A stretch of 64,000 nt of DNA from UMGS1590 sp900552455 (GTDB lineage: Bacteria > Bacillota > Peptococcia > Peptococcales > Peptococcaceae), in contig OZ007004.1 of assembly GCA_963931105.1 (NCBI GenBank), forward strand, positions 186,001 to 250,000, in the 5' to 3' direction. Under the pieces are notes generated by a model. The model saw nothing but the letters and a program-made list of their open reading frames with translations, searched no databases and was not told the origin of the DNA. The position numbers and the translations under genes were made by a program. Of this stretch, positions 35,402 through 44,084 are shown one piece after another; position 1 is the stretch's first letter; each line of letters starts with the position of its first letter.

Positions 35402-38400
35402 TCAGTTTTCGAGGTAGCGCGCAAAGATCGCTGCGACCTGCGCGCGGGTGGCCTGGCCCTGTGGGTCGATCAGATTTCCTGGCTGGCCTTTCACCAGTCC
35501 TTCGGCGTTCGCCCATTCCACGGTCTCGCGTGACCAATCTGCGACGCTGTCGCCATCTGCGAAGCTGCTGAGATCGGCGCGCGCTGTGACATCGCCACCT
35601 TTATACTCGGTGTAGTGATAAAGGATCGAGGCCAGCTGCTCGCGGGTGATCGGATCGTTTGGACCAAACGCTTCCGCGCTATAGCCGGCGACGATCTTTT
35701 CACTGGCTGCCCAGCGCACCGCGTCGGCGTACCAGTCGCCGTCGTTCACATCGGCAAAGGTTTCCGGTGTGTCGCAGGCAGGGCTGCCTTCGAGGCGATA
35801 GAGGATCGAAACGATCATGCCGCGCGTCGTTGAGAGATCTGGCGAAAACGTATCGGCGCCGGTGCCGGTCATCAGTCCGCGCTCGTACATATCCTTGACG
35901 ACGTCATAGAACCAGTCGCCCTTGTGCACATCGACAAACGGCAGGTCGTCGTCAGTGCTCTGCTCCACGAAGCTGGCGTTGATGGAAACTGGACGCGACT
36001 GCGGCATGATGAAGCTGTAGGTGTTCTCGCCTTTTTTCGTCAGCGGGAGCGTGTTGCCATTGCGATCGGTGACGGTGAGCTTGTCGAGGGTGTAGCCGTC
36101 GTCTGGCTTCACAGTGATCGTCACTTTTTCATCCCGGCTGGCATTTTTATCGCTGACATGGATCTTGCCATTGCCGTCGGTCTTGACGTGGACGCTGTCG
36201 CTCGGTGTCGGGCTGACGACGCGCTTCACTGTGAGCGCGTAAGTGGCGCTGGCTGTGAGGTGGTTGTCGCTTTCGCTGGCCAGAACGGTGAGCGTCGCCG
36301 AGCCTGGGCGCAATGCTTTCACGGTAACGGTCTTTGTCTGCGGATCAACGCTGACGGTGGCGATGGATTCATCGCTCGAGCTGACGCTGACCGCGCCGTC
36401 GCCACTGTAGGTGTAGGTGAAGCTGGTGCTGTCGCCTGCGTAAGCAGTACCTTCGTCTTCAGAAAGGACGAGCGCAGGCTGCGCCTTGGCGACGGTCAGA
36501 CGCACAGGGATCTCGCGGCTCACGCCATCCGGCGTGGTGACCGTCACAGTTGTGTGATGGGTGCCGGCTGGAAGCGCCGGATTTGGCGTCACAGTGACGA
36601 CACCGTCGTGCACCGTCGCTGTGACGATGTTTTCGTCGCTGCTGACGGCAGCAAAATCCCCCTGATACTCGACTTCGCTGTTGTTCTGCGGATGCAGATC
36701 CTGGCTCTCGCCTGGCTGACCGAAGGTCAGCGCGTCAAAGCGCAGCATCTCTTCCATGTCGTAGGCGCTTTCCGGCGTCCATTTGGCGTAGTAGGTGTTC
36801 GGCGCCGTTGGCGTTTCGTCGTTCAGCGGTTCTTCCTTGAACGCATCTTTGTACCATTTAACGGTGTAGCCGTCCTTGCTGATCGCGCCGAGGTTGACGC
36901 CGTTTGTGGTGTCGACTGCCACCCCTGGGCCGGTCACGGCCCAGATCACTGGCGTTTCGCCCTTGTCGGCCGGTTCCTTGCTGACGAGCACGATGGAATC
37001 GCTCGACAAGCCGGAAAGCCCGTCGCTGATCGGCGTATCGTACGCAGTCAGATCCACGATCATGGCCTGGCCGTTCGTGCCCTGGCCGTCGGCGTTTGTG
37101 TTGAGCAGTCCGTCAGGAATGTGCGGAGGCTGCGCGCTGTCAAAAACCACTTCGACGAGCTTGTCGCAGCCCTTGAACGGCTGCTGCGGCTCATCCTTGA
37201 GTTCGTCGCTGTGGATCGTCACCCTGGTGAGGTCCTTGTCGCTCGCAAAAGCGTTGTCGCCAAGATGGGTCACACCGTCCTCGATGACGAGGCTGGTCGT
37301 GTCGTCGGCATATTCTGCCCATGGTGCAACGGCTGGATCGTCGCTGTAATCCTTCATGACGCCGCGCTCAGCGCCGGCCTCTGGCTCGTCAGCAGGCGCG
37401 ATGGTGAGGGTGCCGCTTTCCGGATCGAAGGACCAGCGAATGCCGCCGTCCACGCCAGAAAGCGCTTTCGTCGCGAGGTGATAGATGTTTCCAGCGGCGC
37501 CACGCGTCGCCGGCTGATCACTGGCATCGAGCCAACCGGTTGCGATCTTGTCGCTGAAGACTGGCAGCACGAAATCTGGCGCAACGGCGATCGCCTGCTC
37601 GCTGTCGATCGTGCCGTTTTCTGCCACTGCGACAGCTGCCTTGCCGACACTCGTCGTTGGCGCTTGCTGTGTGTAGATGAGCAGATTTCTGCCTGGCATA
37701 TTTACGCCGTTTGTTCCAAAGGCGATGGCGCCGTTGTAAGCAGTGGCGTCGACAACTTTGAGATTCGCGATCCTGTTCAGAACGGATTCATCGTACCAGA
37801 AGGAATCTGCTGTGCCGAGTTTGACTTCCTGCAGATCAGGACTGTTGTTAAAGGCGCCGCCAGCGACCAGCGTCACCTTGTTTGGCAGCGTCAGCGAATG
37901 GATCTTTGTGTAGGAGAAGCACCAGTCGCCGATTTTTTTCAGCGACTCTGGCGCTGTCACGTGCTGCACCTTTGCGCTCGAGAATGCGCCGTAGTCCAGC
38001 TCGGTGACGCCGTCCGGGATCGTGTAGCTATCGGTTGGATAGGCTGCCGGATAGGCGATCAGCTTTGTGCCGTCGGCGCCCAGCAGCGCAATGCCCTGGT
38101 CGTCGAGCTTGAACGCCGTGTTGCCGTCAGCGATGGTGATCTTTTCCAGGCTGTCGCATTCTTCAAACGGATCGCGGGCGTGGATCCTCACGTTTCTGTA
38201 TTCGCCGATCGTGGCAAACGACGCTGGCAGATCGACCTGCTTCAGCGCCTTACAGTTGATGAACGCGTTGGAGCCGATGCTCGTCACGCCCTCGGGAATG
38301 ACGACGCTTTCAATGTCGTACATCCCGGAAAATGCGTACGTCCCGATCGTCGTCACACCTGGCTCGATCACAACGTGCTTAAATTCTCGAAACGGCGCGC

Positions 38401-38689
38401 CTGTCGATCTGTCGATCCATGGCGCCCACACTTTTCGCGACACGCCAGAGCCGTCGTTCGCCCCGCGATAAGCGCGGTCGTAGTTTTTCATCGCGCCATC
38501 GCCAGTGATGATGATGGTGTCTCCTTCATAATACGCGAGCACGCTGCCGTCGCCTGCTGCCGAAATGTCCCAGGCATTGGCTGCGCCCGCGCCGGAACCG
38601 TCGCCTTTGTCAGCTGCCAGCATCGCGCCAGGCAGCAAACAAGCGAGCAGGATCAGCGCCAGCGCGCTGATGATGATTTTCCTTTTCAT
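35402..38689 (-). CDS. SLH-domain surface protein with BspA-type leucine-rich repeats
   Basis: This 1095-residue secreted protein has a signal peptide (1-26), BspA/LRR_5 repeats (about 90-300, e.g. GVTTIGTYAFSGMYDIESVVIPEGVTSIGSNAF, and again near 460-510), an InlB-type repeat (YTVKWYKDAFKEEPLNDETPTAPNTYYAKW), two Ig-like domains (about 680-850), a B-repeat-like domain (about 855-925) and three SLH domains (about 930-1095). BspA repeats often mediate adhesion. ATG 38689 is preceded by AAAGGAAG. It sits next to another SLH protein of equal length but different middle domains. Confidence 0.93.
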   Translation of the reverse strand: MKRKIIISALALILLACLLPGAMLAADKGDGSGAGAANAWDISAAGDGSVLAYYEGDTIIITGDGAMKNYDRAYRGANDGSGVSRKVWAPWIDRSTGAPFREFKHVVIEPGVTTIGTYAFSGMYDIESVVIPEGVTSIGSNAFINCKALKQVDLPASFATIGEYRNVRIHARDPFEECDSLEKITIADGNTAFKLDDQGIALLGADGTKLIAYPAAYPTDSYTIPDGVTELDYGAFSSAKVQHVTAPESLKKIGDWCFSYTKIHSLTLPNKVTLVAGGAFNNSPDLQEVKLGTADSFWYDESVLNRIANLKVVDATAYNGAIAFGTNGVNMPGRNLLIYTQQAPTTSVGKAAVAVAENGTIDSEQAIAVAPDFVLPVFSDKIATGWLDASDQPATRGAAGNIYHLATKALSGVDGGIRWSFDPESGTLTIAPADEPEAGAERGVMKDYSDDPAVAPWAEYADDTTSLVIEDGVTHLGDNAFASDKDLTRVTIHSDELKDEPQQPFKGCDKLVEVVFDSAQPPHIPDGLLNTNADGQGTNGQAMIVDLTAYDTPISDGLSGLSSDSIVLVSKEPADKGETPVIWAVTGPGVAVDTTNGVNLGAISKDGYTVKWYKDAFKEEPLNDETPTAPNTYYAKWTPESAYDMEEMLRFDALTFGQPGESQDLHPQNNSEVEYQGDFAAVSSDENIVTATVHDGVVTVTPNPALPAGTHHTTVTVTTPDGVSREIPVRLTVAKAQPALVLSEDEGTAYAGDSTSFTYTYSGDGAVSVSSSDESIATVSVDPQTKTVTVKALRPGSATLTVLASESDNHLTASATYALTVKRVVSPTPSDSVHVKTDGNGKIHVSDKNASRDEKVTITVKPDDGYTLDKLTVTDRNGNTLPLTKKGENTYSFIMPQSRPVSINASFVEQSTDDDLPFVDVHKGDWFYDVVKDMYERGLMTGTGADTFSPDLSTTRGMIVSILYRLEGSPACDTPETFADVNDGDWYADAVRWAASEKIVAGYSAEAFGPNDPITREQLASILYHYTEYKGGDVTARADLSSFADGDSVADWSRETVEWANAEGLVKGQPGNLIDPQGQATRAQVAAIFARYLEN

Positions 38690-38824
38690 AAAATCTTCCT
38701 TTCATAAATAAATCTCCTGTAAATTCCAGATCCGCCAGCTGCAGCCCCCACTGCTCGCTGACGAACGTCGTCTTGTCCTCCTTCTTGCCAGGCATCCTCC
38801 TCTCACTCTCGGCTGTTTTTCAAA

Positions 38825-38847
38825 AATCATACTTCTGCAATATGATT
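38825..38847. promoter_or_regulatory. Inverted repeat AATCATA-N9-TATGATT near the SLH/LRR promoter
   Basis: It lies just downstream of the -10 box of the promoter at 38854-38882. A further ATCATA half-site overlaps the -10. It is a candidate operator. Confidence 0.5.
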
Positions 38848-38853
38848 AACTCA

Positions 38854-38882
38854 ATCATAACAGCTGAAGTCATATTTTTCAA
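38854..38882 (-). promoter_or_regulatory. Promoter of the 35402-38689 SLH gene (TTGAAA-17-TATGAT)
   Basis: The -35 TTGAAA lies at 38882-38877 and the -10 TATGAT at 38859-38854. The leader is about 160 bases. Confidence 0.65.
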
Positions 38883-38918
38883 TGGGAATCACCTGTACTT
38901 TGCTCGGTTTTTCGACAA

Positions 38919-38960
38919 AAAAAAGCTGTGCATAGAAACAAATCGTTTCTATGCACAGCA
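38919..38960 (-). terminator. Terminator after the SLH/protease gene
   Basis: GCTGTGCATAGAAAC and its perfect complement with a five-base loop are followed on the minus strand by a T-run. Confidence 0.92.
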
Positions 38961-38966
38961 AAATCG

Positions 38967-41900
38967 TCAATCTGCGAGATAACGCTGCAGGATCGCTGCG
39001 ACCTGTGCGCGCGTCGCACTGCCCTGCGGCGCCAGCGTCGTCGCTGTCATGCCGGAGATGTAGCCCTTGCTGACGGCCCAGGCCATGACGTCGTTCGCCC
39101 AGCTGGAAATTTTGCCGGCGTCGCTGTATTTGCTGAGATCAGCGCGGGCGCTGGTGTTCTCGTGCTTGTAGTTGGCGTAGTTCATGAGAATGGCTGCCAG
39201 CTGCTCGCGGGTGATGGCGGCATTCGGCGCAAACGTCGTGGCGCTCGTTCCGCTGACAACGCCAGCACGCTCGGCCCAACGCACCGCATCGCCGTACCAG
39301 TCATCGTCCTTCACATCTGTGAACGGGCTGCTGCCATTGATCTGTGGACCGCCCTCCAGACGATAGAGGATCGAGACGATCATGCCGCGGGTGGTGGTGA
39401 GGTTTGGCGCAAATGTATTGGCGCCGGTGCCGGTCATGAGCTTTTCGTCGCTGACAAATTTCACAGCGTCGTAAAACCAGTCGTTGGCGCGCACGTCGCG
39501 ATACGGCAGATCGCTCGCTGGCTCGTCCGGATGCTCGGTCTCGCCTGCAAAGCTGACGCTGACATCCTGGCCCGGCGTGATCGTTGTGCTCTCGATCGTC
39601 GCATTTCCTTCGCTGACAACAACGCTGCCGCTGTCCGCGCCGGAGAAAGTGAGCGTATCGTCGTCGCGCGTGAGCGTCACGCCATTTGCAGCAGTGCCGC
39701 TGAAGCGCATCGTCACATCGCCAACGCTGACACTGAGCCCGAGGGTGCCGCTGCCACTGACGCTGACAGCTTCAACGCCGCGGTCAAAGTTGACACGTGC
39801 GCTGGCGCCGTCTGCAGTGATGTTGAGATCGCTGTCAGCAAGGGTGATCTCATCTGTGAGCCCCTGCATCGTAACGCTGCCGCTGCCCTCCAGCCAGGCT
39901 GCGCTGGTGCCGGTGATCGGTGTGAGCGCAACATTGGCGCCGCCGACGAGGCCGCTCCAGAGATTGTCCAGATCTTCGCCGACCTTGTGCTCAATGTTTT
40001 TCTTCGCATCGATCAGGAACACATCCACGCCGAAATCATCGTCTGGCGAGGTCGTCGCTGAGCGCCAGGAGAAATATCTGTTCGGATCCTTGGCGCCGCT
40101 GGAATCCACATGCCAGCTGCGGCGCTCGTAGCTCCAGCCGACCCAGTTGCCACTCGATCCTTTGAGGGTCATTGTCGCGATCTGGTATGGCATGCACTGC
40201 GGATCCTGCACGTAGATCGTGATGGCGTTGCTGTCTTCCTTATAATCGTAGGCGAGCACAGCGTGTCCTGTGCCGTCGATCCAGGTACCGATGAGAACTG
40301 GCTTGCCGCTCTTGACAGCGCGCACAAGGCCGTCGTAATCGTTCATATTGGCGCGGGTTTGGTCGGCATATTCACGACTGAACTGCAGGGTGTTGCAGGC
40401 CTTGATGTAATCCTCGATGCGCGCTCCCTGCCAACGACCGCTGGCAAGGGTGTCGTTCCAGCTCACAGTATTGAGCAACTCGTGGCCACCGGAGATCGTC
40501 GGCATTTTGTCCTGCTTCCACAGCGCATTCGCCAGCGCCATGCCGAAGCAGAGCCCGTCCTCACCGTGGCTCTTGTCGAGAGAAGACAGCGCCAATGCGA
40601 CTGACGCCGGATAATAGCGGCAGAGATCTGCGAATCCGTAGGAAGCATCCTTATTCGTGAAACCCCAGCTCGCTGTTTCTTCGCCGGCGCTCTGGAGCGT
40701 CGTCTGCGCGATCGTGTTGCCACGCGCATCCTTTACCGCGACGGTATACGTCGTATCCGGCTTCAGATGCTTGCCGCCGGTGAGCGCCAGGGTAAAGCTC
40801 ACCTGCTGGCCGATATATTCCACAGCCGTGCCCTGGAACGTCTGGCCGCCGCCGCTCACTGTCACGCTGAGCTGTTGGTCTTTCAGCTCGTCCATCTCTT
40901 CAGGGAAGATGAGATCGATCCGCATGCCCTGAGTGCCGGTGGTGAGCCAGAGCTTGTCGACGCCAGTGAAATTGGTGCTGCCATCCTCCTGATTGCCGAT
41001 GCGGATGGCTGTATCGCGGATGGTCGTCGTGGTGAACGGATTGGCATCGTAGGTGATGGTGACTGTTTTGCTGAAGCCGCCGGATTCGACGCCATCTTTC
41101 AGCGCACAGACGATATATGTGTACGACTCTCCATCTTTTACATCCTTGTCCAGATAGGAGTACACGCCACGGCTCGTGCGTCCAATCTCTGAGCCAGTGC
41201 CATTCGCCAGCTCACGAACGACGACAAATTCATCATACTCCCACTTCACGTCGCCAACTTCCAACGGAATGCTCCAGCTGAGCTTCACGCCGTCAACGGT
41301 ATTTTCCGCGGTGAGATCCACCGGCACAGGAATGGCGCTGTCTTCCGGTTCAGTCGGCGTGGATGGATCGCTGGATTCGCCATTAGCAAAAATGACTTTG
41401 ACAATTTTCAGGATCTCATTGCCCTGCGACGCCATATTTGGATAACTTGTCAATTCATTCCACTGTGCCTGCGTGCCGCCGAAGTAGATAGTTTTCAAAC
41501 CATCACAGCCGTTAAAAGCATCTTCTCCGATCGATCGGATGCTCGCCGGGATCGTCACCGTTGTCAGCTTGTCGGCGTTCTCGAACAATCTCGCTGAGAT
41601 CGTCGTCATTCCAGAGGACAGCGTCACGCTCTGTAATTTTGAGCAGTTTCTAAACGCCTGTGCGCCCACTTCCCGCACGCTGTCTGGCAATACAACAGCG
41701 GTCAGTCCGCTGCTCATAAACGCACTGCCGCCAATCGTCGTCAGCGAGCTTGGCAGATCAATACGCGCCAGGGCCGTGCAGCCTTGAAATGCGCTGCCAC
41801 CGATCTCTGTCAGTTCGTTCGACAGCGTCACCGATGACAAACCCACTTGAAAAGCAAAGGATTCGCGGCCGATCTTTTTCACGCCATCTTTCAGCACAAC

Positions 41901-42254
41901 TTTTTTGAGCCCGTCGCTCCCCTGATTGTCGAGCCAAAACAGATAATCCGGAATCGCTGCGACCGTTCCTGGCACAGTCACCTCAGAAAGGCCGCTGACG
42001 AACAGATCCTTGTCTAATGCTGTGACCTTCTGTCCATCGATGGTCGCCGGAATGTCTGCGATCCCGGTGTTAAAACAGTCGTTGGGCAGCCGCGTGATCT
42101 CGATCGTTCCGTCGTCATTGACTTCATAGGCAAATCCCGAGCGATCATCAATCGTCGCCGCCTGCGCCGGCGCCGCGCCCATCGGCAGCAGAATGCCGAC
42201 GAAGAGCGTCAACGTCAGCAGGGCGCTGCAAATTTTTCGTGTGCGATCTTTCAT
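38967..42254 (-). CDS. SLH-domain surface protein with LRR, Fn3-like and papain-like cysteine protease domains
   Basis: This 1095-residue secreted protein has a signal peptide (1-32), BspA/LRR_5 repeats (about 75-285), a Fn3-like domain (about 305-400), a beta domain (about 420-540) and a cysteine-protease-like domain (about 555-770). In that domain Cys569 (GLCFGMA), His664 (GTGHAVLAYDY) and Asp684 (VQDPQ) occur in the C-H-D order of papain/C39 enzymes. A beta-rich region (about 790-910) and three SLH domains (about 915-1095) follow. It is probably displayed on the cell wall as a protease or processing enzyme. Substrate and activity are unproven. Confidence 0.9.
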   Translation of the reverse strand: MKDRTRKICSALLTLTLFVGILLPMGAAPAQAATIDDRSGFAYEVNDDGTIEITRLPNDCFNTGIADIPATIDGQKVTALDKDLFVSGLSEVTVPGTVAAIPDYLFWLDNQGSDGLKKVVLKDGVKKIGRESFAFQVGLSSVTLSNELTEIGGSAFQGCTALARIDLPSSLTTIGGSAFMSSGLTAVVLPDSVREVGAQAFRNCSKLQSVTLSSGMTTISARLFENADKLTTVTIPASIRSIGEDAFNGCDGLKTIYFGGTQAQWNELTSYPNMASQGNEILKIVKVIFANGESSDPSTPTEPEDSAIPVPVDLTAENTVDGVKLSWSIPLEVGDVKWEYDEFVVVRELANGTGSEIGRTSRGVYSYLDKDVKDGESYTYIVCALKDGVESGGFSKTVTITYDANPFTTTTIRDTAIRIGNQEDGSTNFTGVDKLWLTTGTQGMRIDLIFPEEMDELKDQQLSVTVSGGGQTFQGTAVEYIGQQVSFTLALTGGKHLKPDTTYTVAVKDARGNTIAQTTLQSAGEETASWGFTNKDASYGFADLCRYYPASVALALSSLDKSHGEDGLCFGMALANALWKQDKMPTISGGHELLNTVSWNDTLASGRWQGARIEDYIKACNTLQFSREYADQTRANMNDYDGLVRAVKSGKPVLIGTWIDGTGHAVLAYDYKEDSNAITIYVQDPQCMPYQIATMTLKGSSGNWVGWSYERRSWHVDSSGAKDPNRYFSWRSATTSPDDDFGVDVFLIDAKKNIEHKVGEDLDNLWSGLVGGANVALTPITGTSAAWLEGSGSVTMQGLTDEITLADSDLNITADGASARVNFDRGVEAVSVSGSGTLGLSVSVGDVTMRFSGTAANGVTLTRDDDTLTFSGADSGSVVVSEGNATIESTTITPGQDVSVSFAGETEHPDEPASDLPYRDVRANDWFYDAVKFVSDEKLMTGTGANTFAPNLTTTRGMIVSILYRLEGGPQINGSSPFTDVKDDDWYGDAVRWAERAGVVSGTSATTFAPNAAITREQLAAILMNYANYKHENTSARADLSKYSDAGKISSWANDVMAWAVSKGYISGMTATTLAPQGSATRAQVAAILQRYLAD

Positions 42255-42335
42255 GATATTCTCCCCTTTTTGCCGCTGGTGGGAACATGGTTTTCACCAT
42301 CCCGTCAGCACATTTTATTCTTTTCACTTATTTTT

Positions 42336-42364
42336 ATTCTAGCAGGGAGAACTTTCTCTGACAA
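42336..42364 (-). promoter_or_regulatory. Promoter of the SLH/protease gene (TTGTCA-17-TAGAAT)
   Basis: The -35 TTGTCA lies at 42364-42359 and the -10 TAGAAT at 42341-42336. A GGGA..TTCCC hairpin lies in the leader. Confidence 0.7.
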
Positions 42365-42396
42365 GTTTCTTCCAACTATTTTTGTTGCTGCCAACA

Positions 42397-42437
42397 AAAA
42401 AACTGAGAACAGAAACGTTGGTTTCCATTCTCAGTGA
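42397..42437 (-). terminator. Terminator after the recombinase-like gene
   Basis: ACTGAGAA and TTCTCAGT with the inner GGAAAC/GTTTCT stem are followed on the minus strand by TTTTTTT. Confidence 0.85.
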
Positions 42438-42440
42438 AGA

Positions 42441-43253
42441 TCAGTCGATGTTCCAGCCGATGCGCGCCTGTTCGGCGGCGACCAGCTGATCGTATTCGGC
42501 CTGAGCGAGGGGCGCGAGCTTTTCCAGGATCTGAGCCTGGGTGGTGTGATAGAGTTTGCGCAGACAGCGCGGCGTGCATTTTTCCTTGGCGATTCCTGCC
42601 CGCTTCCCGAGGACCTGGATGTGGTTGGTCATGCTGGAGCGGTTCAGCGGAACGCCGTCGACGGTGAGAAAGATCGGCCCTTCCTCGATGCCCTGCTCTG
42701 CGATAAAATGACGCAGCTCGTCCTGCAGCATCGGTGGCAGGACCATCCGCTCGTTGCCATGGGTGACCACGCCGTCTTCAACAGCCTGGACGGTGACGTT
42801 GGCGAGATAGCTGACGTTGAGCCCGGTGAGAGCGAAAAGCTTGATCGCAAGATAGGTGCTCTCGTTGTCGAGACTGCGCGCGGTCTCCAGCAGGTGGAGA
42901 TATTCCTCACGGCTGATACTTGGCTGAACCTCGTCTGGATCCGGCTTGAAATGCTTGGGGCTCTGAAAATCGCGCAGCTGGAGATGGCCGAGCAGGCCGT
43001 TCACAGCAGACAGGCGCAGATTGACGGTGCTGGGCTTGTAGCCTTCCTGGAGCAGTGCATCGCGCCAGCTAGCGACGGTGCCGCGATCGATGAGACCGTC
43101 AGGCTCGATGAACTGAAAAAAATGCCGCAGATTGCGTCTGTAGACACCAACGGTCTCTCTGTGGCCGCGGCGTTTCTCCACTTCTGCGAGAAATTCCTCT
43201 GCCTGCGACCAGCTCAGCTGCACGACGCCATCCTCTCTCATTGCCTGTCTCAT
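42441..43253 (-). CDS. Degenerate tyrosine-recombinase-like protein
   Basis: This 270-residue protein starts at ATG 43253 (MRQAMREDGVVQLSW). It has a clear SAM-like N-terminal core-binding domain (about 10-100) and a catalytic-domain fold up to the TPRCLRKLYHT helix. The first catalytic Arg is Asn (TGLNVSYL instead of TGLRxSEL). The H-x-x-R box reads R-x-x-R. The final H/W and the nucleophilic Tyr segment are missing or unrecognisable. It may bind DNA without recombining. It lies next to surface-protein genes but no attachment sites were seen. Confidence 0.78.
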   Translation of the reverse strand: MRQAMREDGVVQLSWSQAEEFLAEVEKRRGHRETVGVYRRNLRHFFQFIEPDGLIDRGTVASWRDALLQEGYKPSTVNLRLSAVNGLLGHLQLRDFQSPKHFKPDPDEVQPSISREEYLHLLETARSLDNESTYLAIKLFALTGLNVSYLANVTVQAVEDGVVTHGNERMVLPPMLQDELRHFIAEQGIEEGPIFLTVDGVPLNRSSMTNHIQVLGKRAGIAKEKCTPRCLRKLYHTTQAQILEKLAPLAQAEYDQLVAAEQARIGWNID

Positions 43254-43370
43254 GATACACCTGTCCTTTCTTTGCAAATAATTGTCCGGTGGTTCTATTA
43301 TAGCAACACGCGTTTGCAAATACAAGAAAGCTGTTGTTTTTGATTGCGGCATCCAGCGATTCTGTAAAAA

Positions 43371-43399
43371 GAACACCGTGCCCAAAAGGACACGGTGTA
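43371..43399 (-). terminator. Terminator after the 43409-44068 gene
   Basis: ACACCGTG / CACGGTGT stem followed by TCTTTTT on the minus strand. Confidence 0.85.
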
Positions 43400-43408
43400 G
43401 AAAACCAT

Positions 43409-44068
43409 TCAGATTTTGCCGCTGAGTTTCCAGGCGAGAATGAGCACAAGCGCGAGGGCGAAAATGTACACGGCCTGCACAGTGAGCACGACGGGAAGCT
43501 CGACGAAAATGGCAGCAAGCAGACAGATGAAGCCGAGGATGAAGAGAACGCCAACGAGCTGGGTGCGCTTGCGGGCTTTCTGCGGCGCGTTGTAGTCAGC
43601 ATTTTTGTCGCCCATGACAAAAAACCGCACGCCGGCAAGCACGCAGATGAAACAGAGCACGTGGCCGAGGTTGAGGCTGGTGGTGATCTGCATGAACGAG
43701 ACGCCGGCGATCAGCCCTTTGACAAGGCTGACGGCGCTGAGCGCCAGGAGCACGATGGCGCAGATGGCGATACCGCCCATGAGCGCGCCGATGTGGCGGT
43801 CGCGGCGCACGTCCTCGCCGATCTCGGCGATGGCGCGCTGCGCGAAAGCTTCCGGCTCGCCGATGACAGCGCTGATGCGCGCGCCTTCTTTTACGGCGGC
43901 GAGGAGCTCTTCCAGCACACCGAGCTGCACGAGCAGCGATTGCTCCTGCATCAGCGGTGCGCTATCGATGATCGTGAGCACCTTACGCACGAGTGTTTGG
44001 TCGCTCTCAGCAAGCTGGGCAAAAAGCACTTTTGCCTGGTCGGATTGTTCGATCTCGAGTTTTGCCAT
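43409..44068 (-). CDS. Unrecognised integral membrane protein
   Basis: This 219-residue protein has a soluble helical N-terminal half (1-95, EIEQSDQAKVLFAQLAESDQTLVRKVLTI ...) and about four membrane helices in the C-terminal half. The start at 44068 has AGGAGG upstream. The stop of the preceding transporter gene lies 16 bases before it, so it is the third gene of the NSS transporter operon. It might be an accessory or regulatory partner of the transporters. I do not recognise a family with confidence. Confidence 0.75.
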   Translation of the reverse strand: MAKLEIEQSDQAKVLFAQLAESDQTLVRKVLTIIDSAPLMQEQSLLVQLGVLEELLAAVKEGARISAVIGEPEAFAQRAIAEIGEDVRRDRHIGALMGGIAICAIVLLALSAVSLVKGLIAGVSFMQITTSLNLGHVLCFICVLAGVRFFVMGDKNADYNAPQKARKRTQLVGVLFILGFICLLAAIFVELPVVLTVQAVYIFALALVLILAWKLSGKI

Positions 44069-44084
44069 GATTGGCCTCCTCTGC

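Noticed and set aside
35924..38707. 927-codon plus-strand open frame
   Set aside because: It is a shadow of the SLH/LRR gene in GC-rich DNA.
38610..38795. 61-codon minus-strand ORF before the SLH/LRR gene
   Set aside because: The possible ribosome site touches the start codon, and the frame overlaps the SLH signal-peptide codons. Evidence is too weak to call.
42441..43253. Possible integrated element bounded by att sites next to the recombinase-like gene
   Set aside because: No direct repeats, tRNA target or mobility genes were found nearby, and the catalytic residues are missing.
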